From NCBI GenBank assembly GCA_025617745.1, contig CM046859.1, forward strand, positions 23,870,006 to 23,934,005: DNA of 64,000 nucleotides. The letters run 5' to 3'. Both the position numbers and the translations under genes were made by a program. Below are positions 1 through 10,576 of this stretch, piece by piece (position 1 is the first letter of the stretch; each line of letters starts with the position of its first letter). Below the pieces are notes generated by a model that was not told where the DNA came from, searched no databases, and saw only the letters and a list, made by a program, of their open reading frames with translations. The DNA comes from Heliocidaris erythrogramma (taxonomy: Eukaryota; Echinodermata; Echinoidea; Camarodonta; Echinometridae).

Positions 1-146
1 TATATTTTCTGTCTTCTTTTCACTGTGCCATGAGCATCTACCCATGATGGATACCGGCGCATTATAGCGTTCATATTTTTATTATCAAAGTTTGTCACTA
101 CACCTGAAGAAATTAATTTCCTTTTTTTTTTGCTATTCAAATACAG
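1..146. other. intron sequence upstream of gene A DOMON exon
   Basis: No coding signal is visible here. The stretch ends in a T-rich tract and a CAG acceptor just before 147, so it is read as the 3' end of an intron of gene A, whose earlier exons lie outside the window. Confidence 0.6.
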
Positions 147-306
147 ACAGGAGTTTATGGTCAAGAGGTTAGCGTGGTAGATGGTGAGATTCGTTGTCAG
201 TTCTACCGTTATATGTCCCTGAATAATAACGATCCTGAGTTCTTTGATATCAGTGGCAATAGCAGTTCCTTCCATCTCCTATTAACAGCTGGTCCTTCAA
301 ATGGAG
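147..306 (+). CDS. Gene A, DOMON-domain exon (5' part of gene outside window)
   Basis: This internal exon runs from a T-rich CAG acceptor to a GT donor, 160 nt, entered in phase 0 and left in phase 1. It encodes 53 residues including the segment EIRCQF..R.MSL...DP..FDI that is typical of the second half of a DOMON domain in ferric-chelate-reductase-like proteins. It aligns without gaps to exon 4 of gene B (33879-34032) over the first 35 residues, 22 of them identical, with identical entry and exit phases. DOMON domains are extracellular beta-sandwiches that bind haem b or sugars. The first half of the domain, including the usual haem-ligand Met region, must lie upstream of the window. An isolated pseudo-exon is unlikely because frame, splice sites and phase are all intact. 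Confidence 0.85.
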
Positions 307-3300
307 GTAAATGCGAATATATATAATGTCATGGTGTTGAATTTACTCATTTTACCATTCGCTGTTTTCGTAATATAGAAAATAGTGAGATGAATTCAAA
401 CCAAAGATGACGAAGATTTCGAATTCCCGAGAAATTTATTCTGAAAAAGTTATAGAGAGTTGAAACATTAAAAGTAAATATGACAGATTCAGAGACTATT
501 ATTTCAGTTTCATTCACAATCTTTTATCTAAATCTAAAAATCGATGAAACATAATTTTCATGTATCTGAAGAGCTTCTATCATATCTACTGGATCAAGTA
601 AATTCACATTGTTTATATACAAAATTTGATGTGTATGATTTCGTTACGCCTACATATTACGAGGCCTTGATCTCTAGTATGAAATGGTATGTGTGCAATA
701 TATACATGTATACCTCCCCGATCAATTCGTTACAAATTAGAAAACTAGTTGTTGTTAAAACCATATTTCCTTTTTCCTTGTGACACAGTGTTTGTCTTCC
801 TTGTTGATAGAAGGGCGTATAACATTAAAGTCTTCTGTTTGAATGAATGATTAATGAATGAATGGTTATAGTGAATAGATAGTAGTTTTATAGTTTTGTA
901 ACTGTTTTAGTGACTCACATGTTATTTTTGAAGGTACTATTTATCATTTCGATGCTATGACCACATAGATACCCATCAAAAACAAACACACAATCCGCAT
1001 TCATACAAATGTCCAAATATCGTGATGTTACGATACGAGTTGCTTAGCAAGTAAGCTGTTTATTTTCCTTATAATTCCACCGCAATATCGCGATTTGTGT
1101 ACCGCAATCTAAATGGAAACCCACTGAGAAAATAGTGTCTATATATAACCCAAATACACAAAAAACACCCAATTTCTATGTTCTATTTCCATTTTCTTTC
1201 CACAGGTCTTTTGCGAGACTTGCGGAGGAAAAAGTAGATAAAAGAACAAAATTTATGATTACTCTTTAAAAAGCGCGAAATGAAAATCTACCTGCCCGGC
1301 GTTACTTATAGTATGCCTTTTAACGAGGTTAACGATAAATTAATGAACAATTTAACCATTTTCACTTTAAACTAAAAAACTGTGACATAACACTTTTAGT
1401 TATGGTATCTATACATTAAACACTTTTTGCATGAAAACTTCTGTATTTTCAAGTGTGTCATTGTACGAAATACTATAGGCCTAATTTTGAGCTTTTACAT
1501 TGCTTATACTGTATCTTCAAAATATTTTAACTGCAATTTGCTACAGCCCAAGAGCTTTCTGAAAAGCTGCCAGAAGGCCCACGAGACCGACAGGCCCGCT
1601 CTCATGCATGGGCCTTCTAACAGATTTTCTGAGGGTTCTCCAGATCGGTCTCCTAGGCTGTGGGTCTTGTACATAGGCCGATGGTCTTGTGAGACGTTGG
1701 TTCTCGTAGGCTGTCGTTCAACTGGGATGTCCCGACTGCGGATGCCTTCTTATACGCATCCATACAGAAATCTAAAAGTTTCACTCGAATGAATTGATTA
1801 TATTTCCTTCTATAATTTAATAGGCGCAATCCAAGGACACCTTTCAACCGACAGGGGCATTTCACCTCCTGTTATTCTCTCACAAGTATCCTCTGCAGGA
1901 AAACTAGGTAAGTGGTATAAACAGGGGCAGTTAGTTTTTCTCCACTGGCCTCTCGATATTGTCTTGAGGGCCGTTTGATTCCCATTTTATCCCTTGCAAA
2001 ACCTCGATAGTCAGAGTGCTTCGATGACTCTAAACTCTTAACTTTCTCAAAATTATAACGTTCTGTGGGTTTTGGCATTATATAATTTTGGTTAGGATAT
2101 TCTGATGAACCATGAATTCTTTTTAACACTTATAATCCCCTCTTTTAGAATCAGACCTAAACTTATGTCTGGCAATTATATGTTAGTTTTGTGGTACAGG
2201 GTCATAATTATATTAGGCGATTGAGGAAATGAAATGTACTGCTTATTTAGAGTCTGCCAGGCGCCTGGGAACGATTTTGTTACTGGGAGTGCTGTGAGCC
2301 AAAAAATCTCTGACAAGCAAAAAAAAAAAAAAAAAAAAAGGTCCTCAGCGTTTTAGGGTCTCTTTTTAACTACTTTTTTAAGGAAAAAAAATTGCACCCC
2401 CGGCTCCCAGGCCCCTGGAGTCTGCCATGGTATACTTTCAAGAAGACATAAAAGTAGATGATGATCTAAGACACAAATCCTAAGCTAAAGTATTTCAAGA
2501 CTTGTTTTGGTTCACCTCCCTGCAGACACATGAAAAACTCCTTTATAAGCATGCATGCCAGGTGAATAATTATTACAATGAGTATAGATCAGAAGATTAT
2601 CACAATGACAAAATGAAATGGGAATGGAAAAATTGGTAATATATAGAAAGATATACAAAGTCGAACTGATCGTATTTCCCCTCTTTTGAATGAATGACTT
2701 TATTACCAACAACAAACAAGGTTACAATAGAGTAACAAGTTACAACATACAATAATATGACATAACTAGGTTGGTAAAAGGACCCTACACAAATAGCAAG
2801 AAAGCTAGTAGGGCGTAGGACCCTTTATACAGAATAAGTACTATAGATTGTTTGCGTATACATCAAGCTAAATATGATATATATAGTATGTCAAGACTTA
2901 ATTGTAATCAAACAAAAAATCCTATAATTACATGTCAAGACTCAAGTGCAATCAACACAAAAAAGTTCTAATCGAAACTATTACCTACTGTACGTGTATT
3001 AAAATGAGGCTAATTCACACCTATACTAAATAATTGATGAATTAGGATATTTATAGCAGACTGAGAACTTTCCGTTGATTTCTTTAAAGGAAAAAAAACC
3101 CCCGAAAGACATAATCTCTCCAATAAGTAGTTTCATTTATATGTATTTGATTAAATACATGTATGTATATAGCACATTAATCAGTTGGAATTTGCCCTAA
3201 ATTATCCTAACTTAATAGATAAATAGTCGTATGTTATGATTAGGTTTAATCATCACATGAGTAATTTCTTTTTAGTCACATTGCTATAGTAATCGATTTT

Positions 3301-3331
3301 CAAACTTGTCAACTTACTTTCTTTTTTTCAG
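307..3331 (+). other. Intron of gene A
   Basis: This is a 3.0-kb intron with no convincing further exon. It contains a GC-richer patch near 1545-1760, a run of about 20 A at 2320-2339 preceded by TCTCTGACAAGC (the same string recurs at 6461 and, diverged, at 6716), and a possible minus-strand retroposon tail near 2690-2840. Splice phases of the flanking exons (1 and 1) match. Confidence 0.7.
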
Positions 3332-3399
3332 CAATGTCGCAGTCCGGATTATGGATCTTGTTTTGGACTTTGATTGCGGCATTCCACGCTACTAAGTAG
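3332..3399 (+). CDS. Gene A, terminal exon with hydrophobic C-terminal tail
   Basis: A strong pyrimidine tract and CAG precede 3332. Joined in phase to the exon ending at 306, it adds a completed Ala codon and 21 further residues before TAG at 3397-3399. The tail reads MSQSGLWILFWTLIAAFHAT and one final Lys: a small-residue stretch (N-G-A-M-S) followed by about 12 hydrophobic residues and a very short end. That layout fits a GPI-attachment signal or a weak tail anchor. Gene A would then be a surface DOMON protein with no cytochrome b561 domain, unlike gene B. By position this exon replaces the one that in gene B (35557) supplies the candidate haem-ligand His. Overall shape recalls FRRS1L (DOMON followed by a hydrophobic C-terminus), but orthology is not established. 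It could also be one alternative 3' end of a longer gene. Confidence 0.75.
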
Positions 3400-4157
3400 T
3401 GCAGTTCTTTACATATAACATTTAGTGAAGGAATTTATTGATTTAATTATATTTATTTCATTCATTCTCTTTCTTGATTCATATTGTATTTCCCAATTTA
3501 TGATCATATAAATTATGCTTCAATAAGCTGATTAGTAAATTATATATTAAAAAGCTAATATTGATAATAATGACTATATTGTCATACTGTATCCAAGACA
3601 AATTGTTTTCTCTCTCAATACAGGTAGTATTGTCTTTCCTATTTTCTGTTACCATAACATAATGAGCTATCTGCTTGCAAGCAAACTGGTGGTATCTGGC
3701 CCTTGGTATACCATACTGCCTTTATCAAAACATAACCAAACAATTGCATGACTGTTTGTTTGTTTGTTCGTTCGGGTTTGGGTTTTAATTTTGGCGGGAC
3801 GGATCTGGTAGGTTGGCAACTATATTGTATATATGAAAATATATTTAGGGGCATAAAATTATATACATAGTCTGACATTCTTAATGTTCCCTTTATTTTG
3901 TATTTTCTTCAGTATAGTAATCAGGAAATGGTAAGAATTGAAAATTAATCTGCATTTCGTTATCACTATGTCATAACATCGGCCTGTAATGTTTAAGTTA
4001 TGTATGTAATGGTGAGAAAAATAATGAAGTAATATTATATTATAACCGTACTGAATATATGCTTCAACATGTTGAATAACCTTCAGTTTACGAACATATA
4101 TATTTTTAGCAATAATATCAACTCTGTTTACTCAAATGATGCAAGAACTTAAATAAA
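3400..4157 (+). other. Probable 3' UTR of gene A with poly(A) signal
   Basis: AT-rich non-coding sequence follows the TAG. The first good AATAAA lies at 4152-4157. A transcript end near 4170-4180 would stop about 280 bp before the Kolobok-like element at 4452. Confidence 0.45.
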
Positions 4158-4400
4158 TATAAAAGCTCATTGATCTTTTTAAATATTTTGGTAGTGAAAA
4201 ATATGAATTCATAATGTGTTCAAATTTAATGAGAAAACATTTTTTTAATTTAAAAGAGCATCATCATGTACTCAACAAAAAGAAATTATGCTGACATAAA
4301 CTTTTGTATAATCAAGAGTAAATGAAATACACTCGAGACTGGAAACAGCTCGTGAAATAAATTTAAAGCAGACTTAAAATGCGTCTCTTTACGAGTGATT

Positions 4401-4425
4401 TCTCTCTCTCTCTCTCTCTCTCTCT
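4401..4425. repeat. (CT)n microsatellite
   Basis: About 12 CT units lie immediately 5' of the Kolobok-like element. Confidence 0.9.
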
Positions 4426-4451
4426 GTAGTGCATGATATAGATTCATTTAA

Positions 4452-6352
4452 AGGGCGAGTCAATTAGAATCAACATTGGGGCTAAAAATGTAGTACATAG
4501 GTCCAATGACACAATTCTGACATTTTTACAGAAAAAAAATTGCCCAGTAACAAGAAATTGGTCAAAAAACTCACTAATTTGGGAACGCCCCCCAAAATTG
4601 ACAGCTGATTGGCTAGAGCGATTTGACGTAGCATCGGGAAGTCCCCCGCGAAGCCACTAAGTTTGACTAATATGTTGGCAATGTAAGTGAATGATAATTT
4701 ATCCATTTTCATATCACTATTTATACAATTTCGACAATCTTTAAGTCCCCCAAAAGGATTTGAATAGGTTGTTTAGACATTTTAGTAGAGGTCAAATGAC
4801 AAGTCTGGCATTTTTTCAAACACTTTACCCATGATAATTCCTCTTTTGGATTAGGTTTATGTTTTGGAAAAACGTAATATTTTACAGACAAGTAGACGTG
4901 TGGACAGTCGCTTTACTGCTGACCGTACCTTGCGAATCTTTGTTTTCGTGCTTATGATAACAACCAAGTACACTGAAAGACTGGATGAAAGTCTAAATAT
5001 ATTACAACAATTACAGCAAAATCGTGTGCTGCAAGCTAGCTGCCTCCCGGGGGGGGGGGGGGGGGGGCACTCACATATATATGTCACACATGTATGTGCC
5101 GCTGTGACGTCCCCCATTTTCAACCTTCTCGGGTCGCTCCCATGATATGCGATTTTCAGATTTTCACTAACCGCACCTCGATTGGCTTCCGACTCGCTCC
5201 CTAGATCAGTGAGAAAACAATGCGCACAGCCTATTGTCCGGGAACGGTCGCTCCCTAGCCTCCCAGGCCAGCGCAGCGGGGAGCTGGGCGGCCTAGTGCC
5301 CCCTAACTGAACGCGGTATTACTAGTGCTAGCGGCGGCTCAGCGAGATCAATCTGCATGCGACATCGAGCCAGTGCAGTGGCCCGGCATGTACAGCGTTA
5401 AAAACAGCGCTGCGACCGCTGACTCAGCTCATGCACCGTATGTGTACCAGAGTAGTGAGATCGCGAGCAGCTAAAATTAGCTCTGCCCATGAGCCCGTTC
5501 GCTCCTTAGACCCTCAAAAATGAGCTTCCTCAATTAACCATTTAGCTCCTTAGCCCCCTGTTTTGAGATTGGCAGCGGCACACCCACATCCAAAAACAGG
5601 TTGAGTGCCCCCCCCCCCCGGGCTCTACGGTACGGTACGGTACGGTACGGTAGACCTACCGTCTTTTTCTCCAGTGACTCCAGCTTCAGAACTGCAGACC
5701 GACTTTTGTTTTTTTAGCTCCCTGTGTTTGGCTTCCAGTTCCACAGCCTTCAGTTCCCAGTCTGATGACAGGGATAGCTGTCGGCCGCAGCATTTTATTC
5801 TTGGGCGCAAATCCTAGCTGGTCATACAGCCCCTGGCCTGAGGGCCTGACTATCGAAGTCCTCCTCCCTGAAGTGGTCACTGCAAACAGTACTGTGAGCG
5901 GAAGGGCCATCCCACTGAGCTAGCTCGCGTCAGCTTGATCCTTGAAATCCAAATTTTTCGAGTTGCATCATCTTTAGGAAAGGTGTGCAGACTGACACCA
6001 TCGCTGGTGCCTTTGCTGCACCCAGCAACAACACATCTCCTCGGCATTTTCTTGAGATATGCACTCCTATCATGCCTATCCAAAATTCCCTGCACTGGAT
6101 ATACACAGACAAGCGTCGTCCGCTAGCTAGATGTTCCCGATGGTACGTCACAGGTCACCTGACAAGGCACGTGACTGGGCCCTATTTTTCGAGGGGCGTG
6201 ACAGACTAGCTGATAAACGTGCGATTTAGGAAATTTCAACGAAGCTTAGAGAAGTACACAGATCTTTTTAATAAAATGTATATGCGATTTCTAGCAGTAT
6301 TGACACAATACTTTGATATTATCATGAAATGTAATTCTAATTGACTCGCCCT
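4452..6352 (-). mobile_element. Kolobok-like DNA transposon (TTAA target site, THAP domain)
   Basis: The element is bounded by 19-bp perfect terminal inverted repeats, AGGGCGAGTCAATTAGAAT at 4452-4470 and its reverse complement at 6334-6352. Each end is flanked by TTAA (4448-4451 and 6353-6356), the expected target-site duplication. TTAA duplications occur in piggyBac and Kolobok; a THAP zinc finger inside (minus strand, 5660-6047) favours Kolobok, some of whose members carry THAP. Length is 1901 bp, too short for a complete autonomous element, so it is an internally deleted or decayed copy. It is much more GC-rich and CpG-rich than its surroundings, holds a 19-G run at 5049-5067 and a GGTAC microsatellite near 5628-5652, and shows no intact transposase. 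Outside the THAP region (4471-5659, 6048-6333) I recognise no protein. Confidence 0.85.
5660..6047 (-). pseudogene. THAP-domain coding exon, frameshifted
   Basis: Read on the minus strand from the ATG at 6047, the product starts MPRRCVVAGC (C-x4-C of a THAP C2CH zinc finger), continues with HTFPKDDATRKIWISRI, the conserved H.FP.D...R..W block, then changes frame to give VCSDHFREEDF (the C..H pair of the finger), and changes frame again to KNKMLRPTAIPVI, the THAP RLK..AVPT-like end. A third frame change gives a charged coiled-coil-like stretch (WELKAVELEAKHRELKKQK). The sequence then reaches a good splice donor, GACG/GTAGGT, at 5660. The three frame changes argue for a decayed gene, though assembly errors next to homopolymers are possible. 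THAP fingers bind DNA, often as transposase or transposase-derived DNA-binding domains. Confidence 0.75.
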
Positions 6353-6359
6353 TTAACTA

Positions 6360-6900
6360 CATGGTGGCGACCAAAAAAAAAAAAAGAAATTCGCCAGACC
6401 TCCAAATTTCGCTCAGGGGGGGGGGGGGGGGTATAATGGGGTCAGCTCCCTCCATAATTCTCTGACAAGCAAAAAAAAAACAAAAAAAAAAACACACATA
6501 AAAAAAAGGTTTTCATTCTAAAAGGGGGGCACACAAATGCAGGTTTGTCAACATCTGGAAAAAGTATTTTTTTTTGGTCTTGCCAGCTTCTCGAAAAGTC
6601 GCTCAGTGGGGAAGGGGGGGGGGGGGGGGGGTGGCAACTAAAAAAAAAGAAATTCGCCAGACCTCCAAATTTCGGTCAGGGGGGGGGGGGGGTATGGGGT
6701 CAGCTCTCTCCATAATTCTCTGAAAAGCAAAAACAAAAAACACACAAAAAAAGGTTTTCATTATAAAAAGGGGGGGGGGGGCACAATCGACAAAAGGGCG
6801 AATCATTTATGGTCAAAATGCATACTTTTCTTCTAAAGGGGGGGGGGGGGGGGGTGCTGGATCTGGATCCGCCACTTCATTCTATATCATTGTAGTCTGA
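6360..6900. repeat. Duplicated low-complexity block with poly-G and poly-A runs
   Basis: A unit containing AAATTCGCCAGACCTCCAAA, a long G run, GGGGTCAGCTC and TCTCTGA(C/A)AAGC plus poly-A occurs twice (about 6364-6600 and 6633-6800), followed by another G run near 6838-6854. No coding potential; apparent proline- or glycine-rich reading frames are artefacts of the homopolymers. Confidence 0.8.
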
Positions 6901-7109
6901 TACCCTATAAAGGTCTTGAGTTTTCAATAAAATTTCAAACTTTCAAACTTTTAGAATCTCAAAAGAGTGATTTAAAACACTACTTTGGAGTGAATTTCAT
7001 TAAAATTTTGGATTCAACTCCAAAACGTAGTGATCCCTTAATATGACTCCTAAAAGAATGGATTTTGACTCCTCTGCATTAAGAGAGTAGAAAATTGGAT
7101 TGGATTTTG

Positions 7110-7232
7110 TGTGTGTGTGTGTGTGTGTGACGGCCCTTCCCACCCCATGTACAAATTTATATTGGCAAATTTTTACACCGTTAAGTTATCATCAAATTAG
7201 GTCCTTCGCCCCCCCCCCCCCCCCCCCCCCCT
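7110..7232. repeat. (GT)n and poly-C runs
   Basis: A GT microsatellite near 7110-7129 is followed by a run of about 22 C at 7210-7231. No gene is visible between them. Confidence 0.9.
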
Positions 7233-7239
7233 CCCCATG

Positions 7240-8090
7240 TCTGGTGGAAATGCATGCAATATGAATCTGGTCATATTTTGTAAACATGAAGAAGGGTGGG
7301 GGCACATGAAAGAAGTATACGCGTGTAAAAATTAAATGTCCTCGGCCCCCTTCTGAACTGTAATATTTTCCCCCTTATATAATGTTATGATCGACAACAA
7401 ATTTGGAAGCTGAAATAAAATGGTGTGTATAATACACAGCATACAACATGAATAGAAACATATACGGTATATACCTGCAAGCCTTAATGTGCCAGTGACG
7501 ATGATGTAGGTGCCCACATTTTCAAGAAAGAAAGATCCCCATAGAAATGATATTTGGAAGAATATCTCACTACAAACTGTTCAATCTTGAATAATGTGCC
7601 AAGCCGCCATAATGAACTATTCAACATAATGAAACGGCCATAGCCCGTATACGTATACACGTATACGTGTAAATCAAAGCAAAGGTTTTTCTCTTACAGC
7701 GCTATTCCGACTTTCCAATTGCCCAGAAATTTTACTATGAAAATAAGGTCTGATGATTTGCAGACTGCATTGAAATCAATTGATTTATGACAACTTCCTA
7801 TAGAACTACGCTCACTGCATGTATGACCATATTATGTATTGTAACATATAGCAAAATTAATGCCTGTGTGACTAATATACCTGTCTATATAATGTCGTTT
7901 TTTGTGCATAACCATTGAATAATGGCGAATTGTCGTGATAGAGCTTGTACTTTTTCTGTTCTATAAGGCCAGCAGATCACCAGACACTATTAAAGACAAC
8001 AGAACTGACAAAACGATCAAAGGCAAAACATCACCATCTTGAGAGCTGGGTGTGTCGGTGTCCCAAATCATACGGTTTAATATTTTCCTC
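7240..8090. other. Intergenic stretch, nothing recognised
   Basis: AT-rich sequence with no supported gene. A short palindromic GTATACGTATACACGTATACG patch lies near 7645-7670. Confidence 0.5.
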
Positions 8091-8094
8091 CAAA

Positions 8095-8260
8095 TTGTTT
8101 ACATGGTTTGCAATACAATCTAAGCAAAGAGGCAATGTCCATAAGCTACCAAGAAAAGGGCGCATAAATATGACCACACCCAGAGAAGACAGATACCTTT
8201 TCGCACCATAGCCAAGACATTTCTAAGGAGGATGTGCGCCATTGTCAGAGGCCATGCCGG
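8095..8260 (+). pseudogene. Tc1/mariner-like transposase relic
   Basis: One frame reads QRGNVHKLPRKGR followed by TTPREDRYL. This matches the G.V...PR.GR...T.PREDR.L signature between the two helix-turn-helix domains of Tc1-type transposases. A stop follows within a few residues, and downstream frames hold further broken similarity. It is a short non-functional fragment. Identification rests on this motif alone. Confidence 0.6.
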
Positions 8261-8519
8261 GTTGCTTTACAACAAAATATTAGAAATATTTGAAAAGAAG
8301 GGTTAGGAAAGTAAATTCCAGTATGTTCATCACAAGAACTTACTGACTATTAAATGGAGAATAGTGGAACGTAGATTTATTAAAACCTCTTTGCCTAAAA
8401 AGGATGTATGCAATACGTATGGCTAGTGAGGATGGTATACTTAGCTTAATCAAAAGTGAAGAAGAGTATTTTGCTGGACGTTTAAATATATATAAATATT
8501 TTCTAACTCAATGATTATA

Positions 8520-8662
8520 TTATTTATACATGAGAACCCCACTGGAAATAAGCTTTCGAGCTTTCGTGGGTTATCCTGTTCAAGCTTGCTAATTTGTTAT
8601 TCTACTATGTACAAATTTATTATGTTCTGAAGGCATGGCAAATAAAATCAATCAATCAATAT
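8520..8662 (+). mobile_element. LINE 3' tail fragment
   Basis: The stretch includes ACCCCACTGGAAATAAGCTT, GTGGGTTATCCTGTT, then AATAAAATCAATCAATCAAT. A retroposon-like 3' end with a short-period tail is the simplest reading. No reverse-transcriptase frame remains next to it. Confidence 0.5.
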
Positions 8663-9176
8663 TAATCAATTAATGAAAGCCACACCCAGAAAGTAAACCA
8701 TAGGCTATAATTTTAATAGAGAAAAATATTATCATGACTCGACTACTTTTGCGGCTGAACATCACCAATACCAAGTACCGACGAGACCGAGACAGACTGA
8801 CATAAGACCCGACCGATAAGACCGAACTCAATATTACATTCTTCTTCTTCTTCTTCTTCTTGATTTCCTCCGCTTGGCGAAGAACTGTGCTTGTATATGA
8901 ACACAGGTTATCACAAATCCAAAGCACTGTCAGAAGTACCCGGAACATGAGACCGAAAAATCGGAATCTATATATCGAAAAAAAAAAATGAAAAGATGTT
9001 TAAAAATAAACACCTTCCTGCTCCAACCATCCAACTTGACGCATTTTTCGTCTAGCCGAAATGCCCTTCACTTATCAATAAAACAAAATAATGTAGACGT
9101 TCCGAAAACCTTTTTATGGTACCGTATACCATGTTTGATTTGTAGTAGACATTTTTAGAATGATAGTTGTAAAAAA

Positions 9177-9263
9177 AAAGAGAGAGAAAAAAAGCGGGGC
9201 GTTGGTTTGTACATGAGACGGAGTGAAAGCTGAAATCGAGAAAAGAGAGAGAGAGAGAGCTAG
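9177..9263. repeat. GA-rich low-complexity tract
   Basis: Several A-rich and (GA)n segments, including AGAGAGAGAGAGAGAGA near 9244-9260. Confidence 0.8.
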
Positions 9264-9339
9264 AGAGGTCAATAAATTGGGCGTGGTCGTGAATGGAACT
9301 GTGGGTTGATGCGATGTTTGATTAATTGCTAATGCATGA

Positions 9340-9689
9340 TGCATATCGCGCACACAAAGTACCGTTCGCAGTGCGCGTACGTACGTACAAGCGCAAGCGT
9401 TAAGCGCACGCGCGCGATAACCATATTAGCCATGCATACAGTATAGTACAGTAGATCAGATCAGAGAATTGATTACTTTCGTAGAACTCAGCTCAGACGT
9501 CAACTCCCAAAAAACGAACAGCATAAAAATATTACCAGGATTAGGCCTTACAGGTTTGTGGACTTTGTTTCCTCTCGATTTACCGTACGGGTAATGTATT
9601 TCAAGCTGTTATTGTTAATACCGTAAGTGTTATTGTTAAATGATCGGGGGCCGGGCGGCCGGCGGTATACTGGACCGGTCAAGCTCCGG
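9340..9689 (+). promoter_or_regulatory. CpG-rich island, candidate promoter and first non-coding exon of gene B
   Basis: In an otherwise AT-rich window this stretch is dense in CpG (GCGCGTACGTACG near 9374, AAGCGCACGCGCGCGATAAC near 9402, GGGGGCCGGGCGGCCGGCGG near 9646). It ends in CCGG/GTAAGT, a good splice donor at 9690. Gene B's first coding exon has its own splice acceptor (CAG at 9766-9768 of the 20-kb block, i.e. 29766-29768), so an upstream non-coding exon is expected. A first exon here with a ~20-kb first intron is plausible but inferred. It could instead serve an unseen gene or be another mobile element. Confidence 0.35.
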
Positions 9690-9699
9690 GTAAGTTCTT

Positions 9700-10160
9700 A
9701 GTCTGCCTCCTGACTTGCACCGTGTCCTCCTCTTCGCAGTCAGCTCAGCTATTCCTATGCCTATGGCCTTATGCCTTATGGGGTCACCATTGGGGGTGTG
9801 AAAAATGAACACAATTTAGATCTAGCCTACTGTATGTTTGTAAAACTATCCTGAACGATTGCTTCATACTACTCACTGTGCATGCTATGTGAGTGTGTCG
9901 AATGACTGGTGTGTTATGGGCGGTATATTATACGTGTTCACTTGGTATGCATCAGTGGCACTATTTTCATGGTTTTACTTTTAGTTTTACTAGTGCCACT
10001 TTGTGACTGGTCTTGGACACTAGCCTGACTAGGTATGAAAAAATATAATAGTTCTAGCCTCTAGGCATAATACACTATAGAAAAGAGGGAAGGAGAATTA
10101 GGTAAAACTAAAAGGATTTTGGGGATATGTTAAACATAATCCCTCTATCATTTATTTTCT
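9700..10160. other. Intergenic or first-intron stretch, nothing recognised
   Basis: Ordinary AT-rich sequence with no motif I can name. Confidence 0.5.
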
Positions 10161-10167
10161 ATATGAT

Positions 10168-10281
10168 GGGGGGACATAAAGCTACGCACTTTGTTTTGTA
10201 TGTGGAGCGCGTATTCTCCCATAGACAACGCGTATTAAAAGTGGTGCGTAGCTTTAGGACCCGCGTAGCTTTAGGACCCCC
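10168..10281. mobile_element. Small palindromic MITE
   Basis: Its ends pair: AAAGCTACGCACTTT on the left and AAGTGGTGCGTAGCTTTAGG on the right, framed by G-run and C-run. The right end is partly duplicated (GCGTAGCTTTAGGACCC occurs twice). Confidence 0.6.
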
Positions 10282-10576
10282 TGCCATACTAATAGTATGA
10301 TGGGGCACATCAGCAAGCAATGGTCATATTAACCACTCATAGGTACACGCCATTGCCGACTGTGTAGGAACGCAGGCAGAATGCAGGCGGTACTAATAAT
10401 GCATCACTGTGCATTTTTGGCTATATTTAAGTTAATACCTGCGGTTGAAATCTGCTTAAATATAAAGAATTATCGTGAATAATAGATGATTAAAACTTAC
10501 CAGTTTGTTTTGTTACCTTTGAACAGGGTTTCCTGAAATTTTGGGTACTTTTTGTTGATAACTCCTATCGAGTCCC

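Noticed and set aside
4857-5145. Mirrored frames containing poly-Pro or poly-Gly
   Set aside because: Produced by the G run at 5049-5067 within the Kolobok-like element; no domain pattern.
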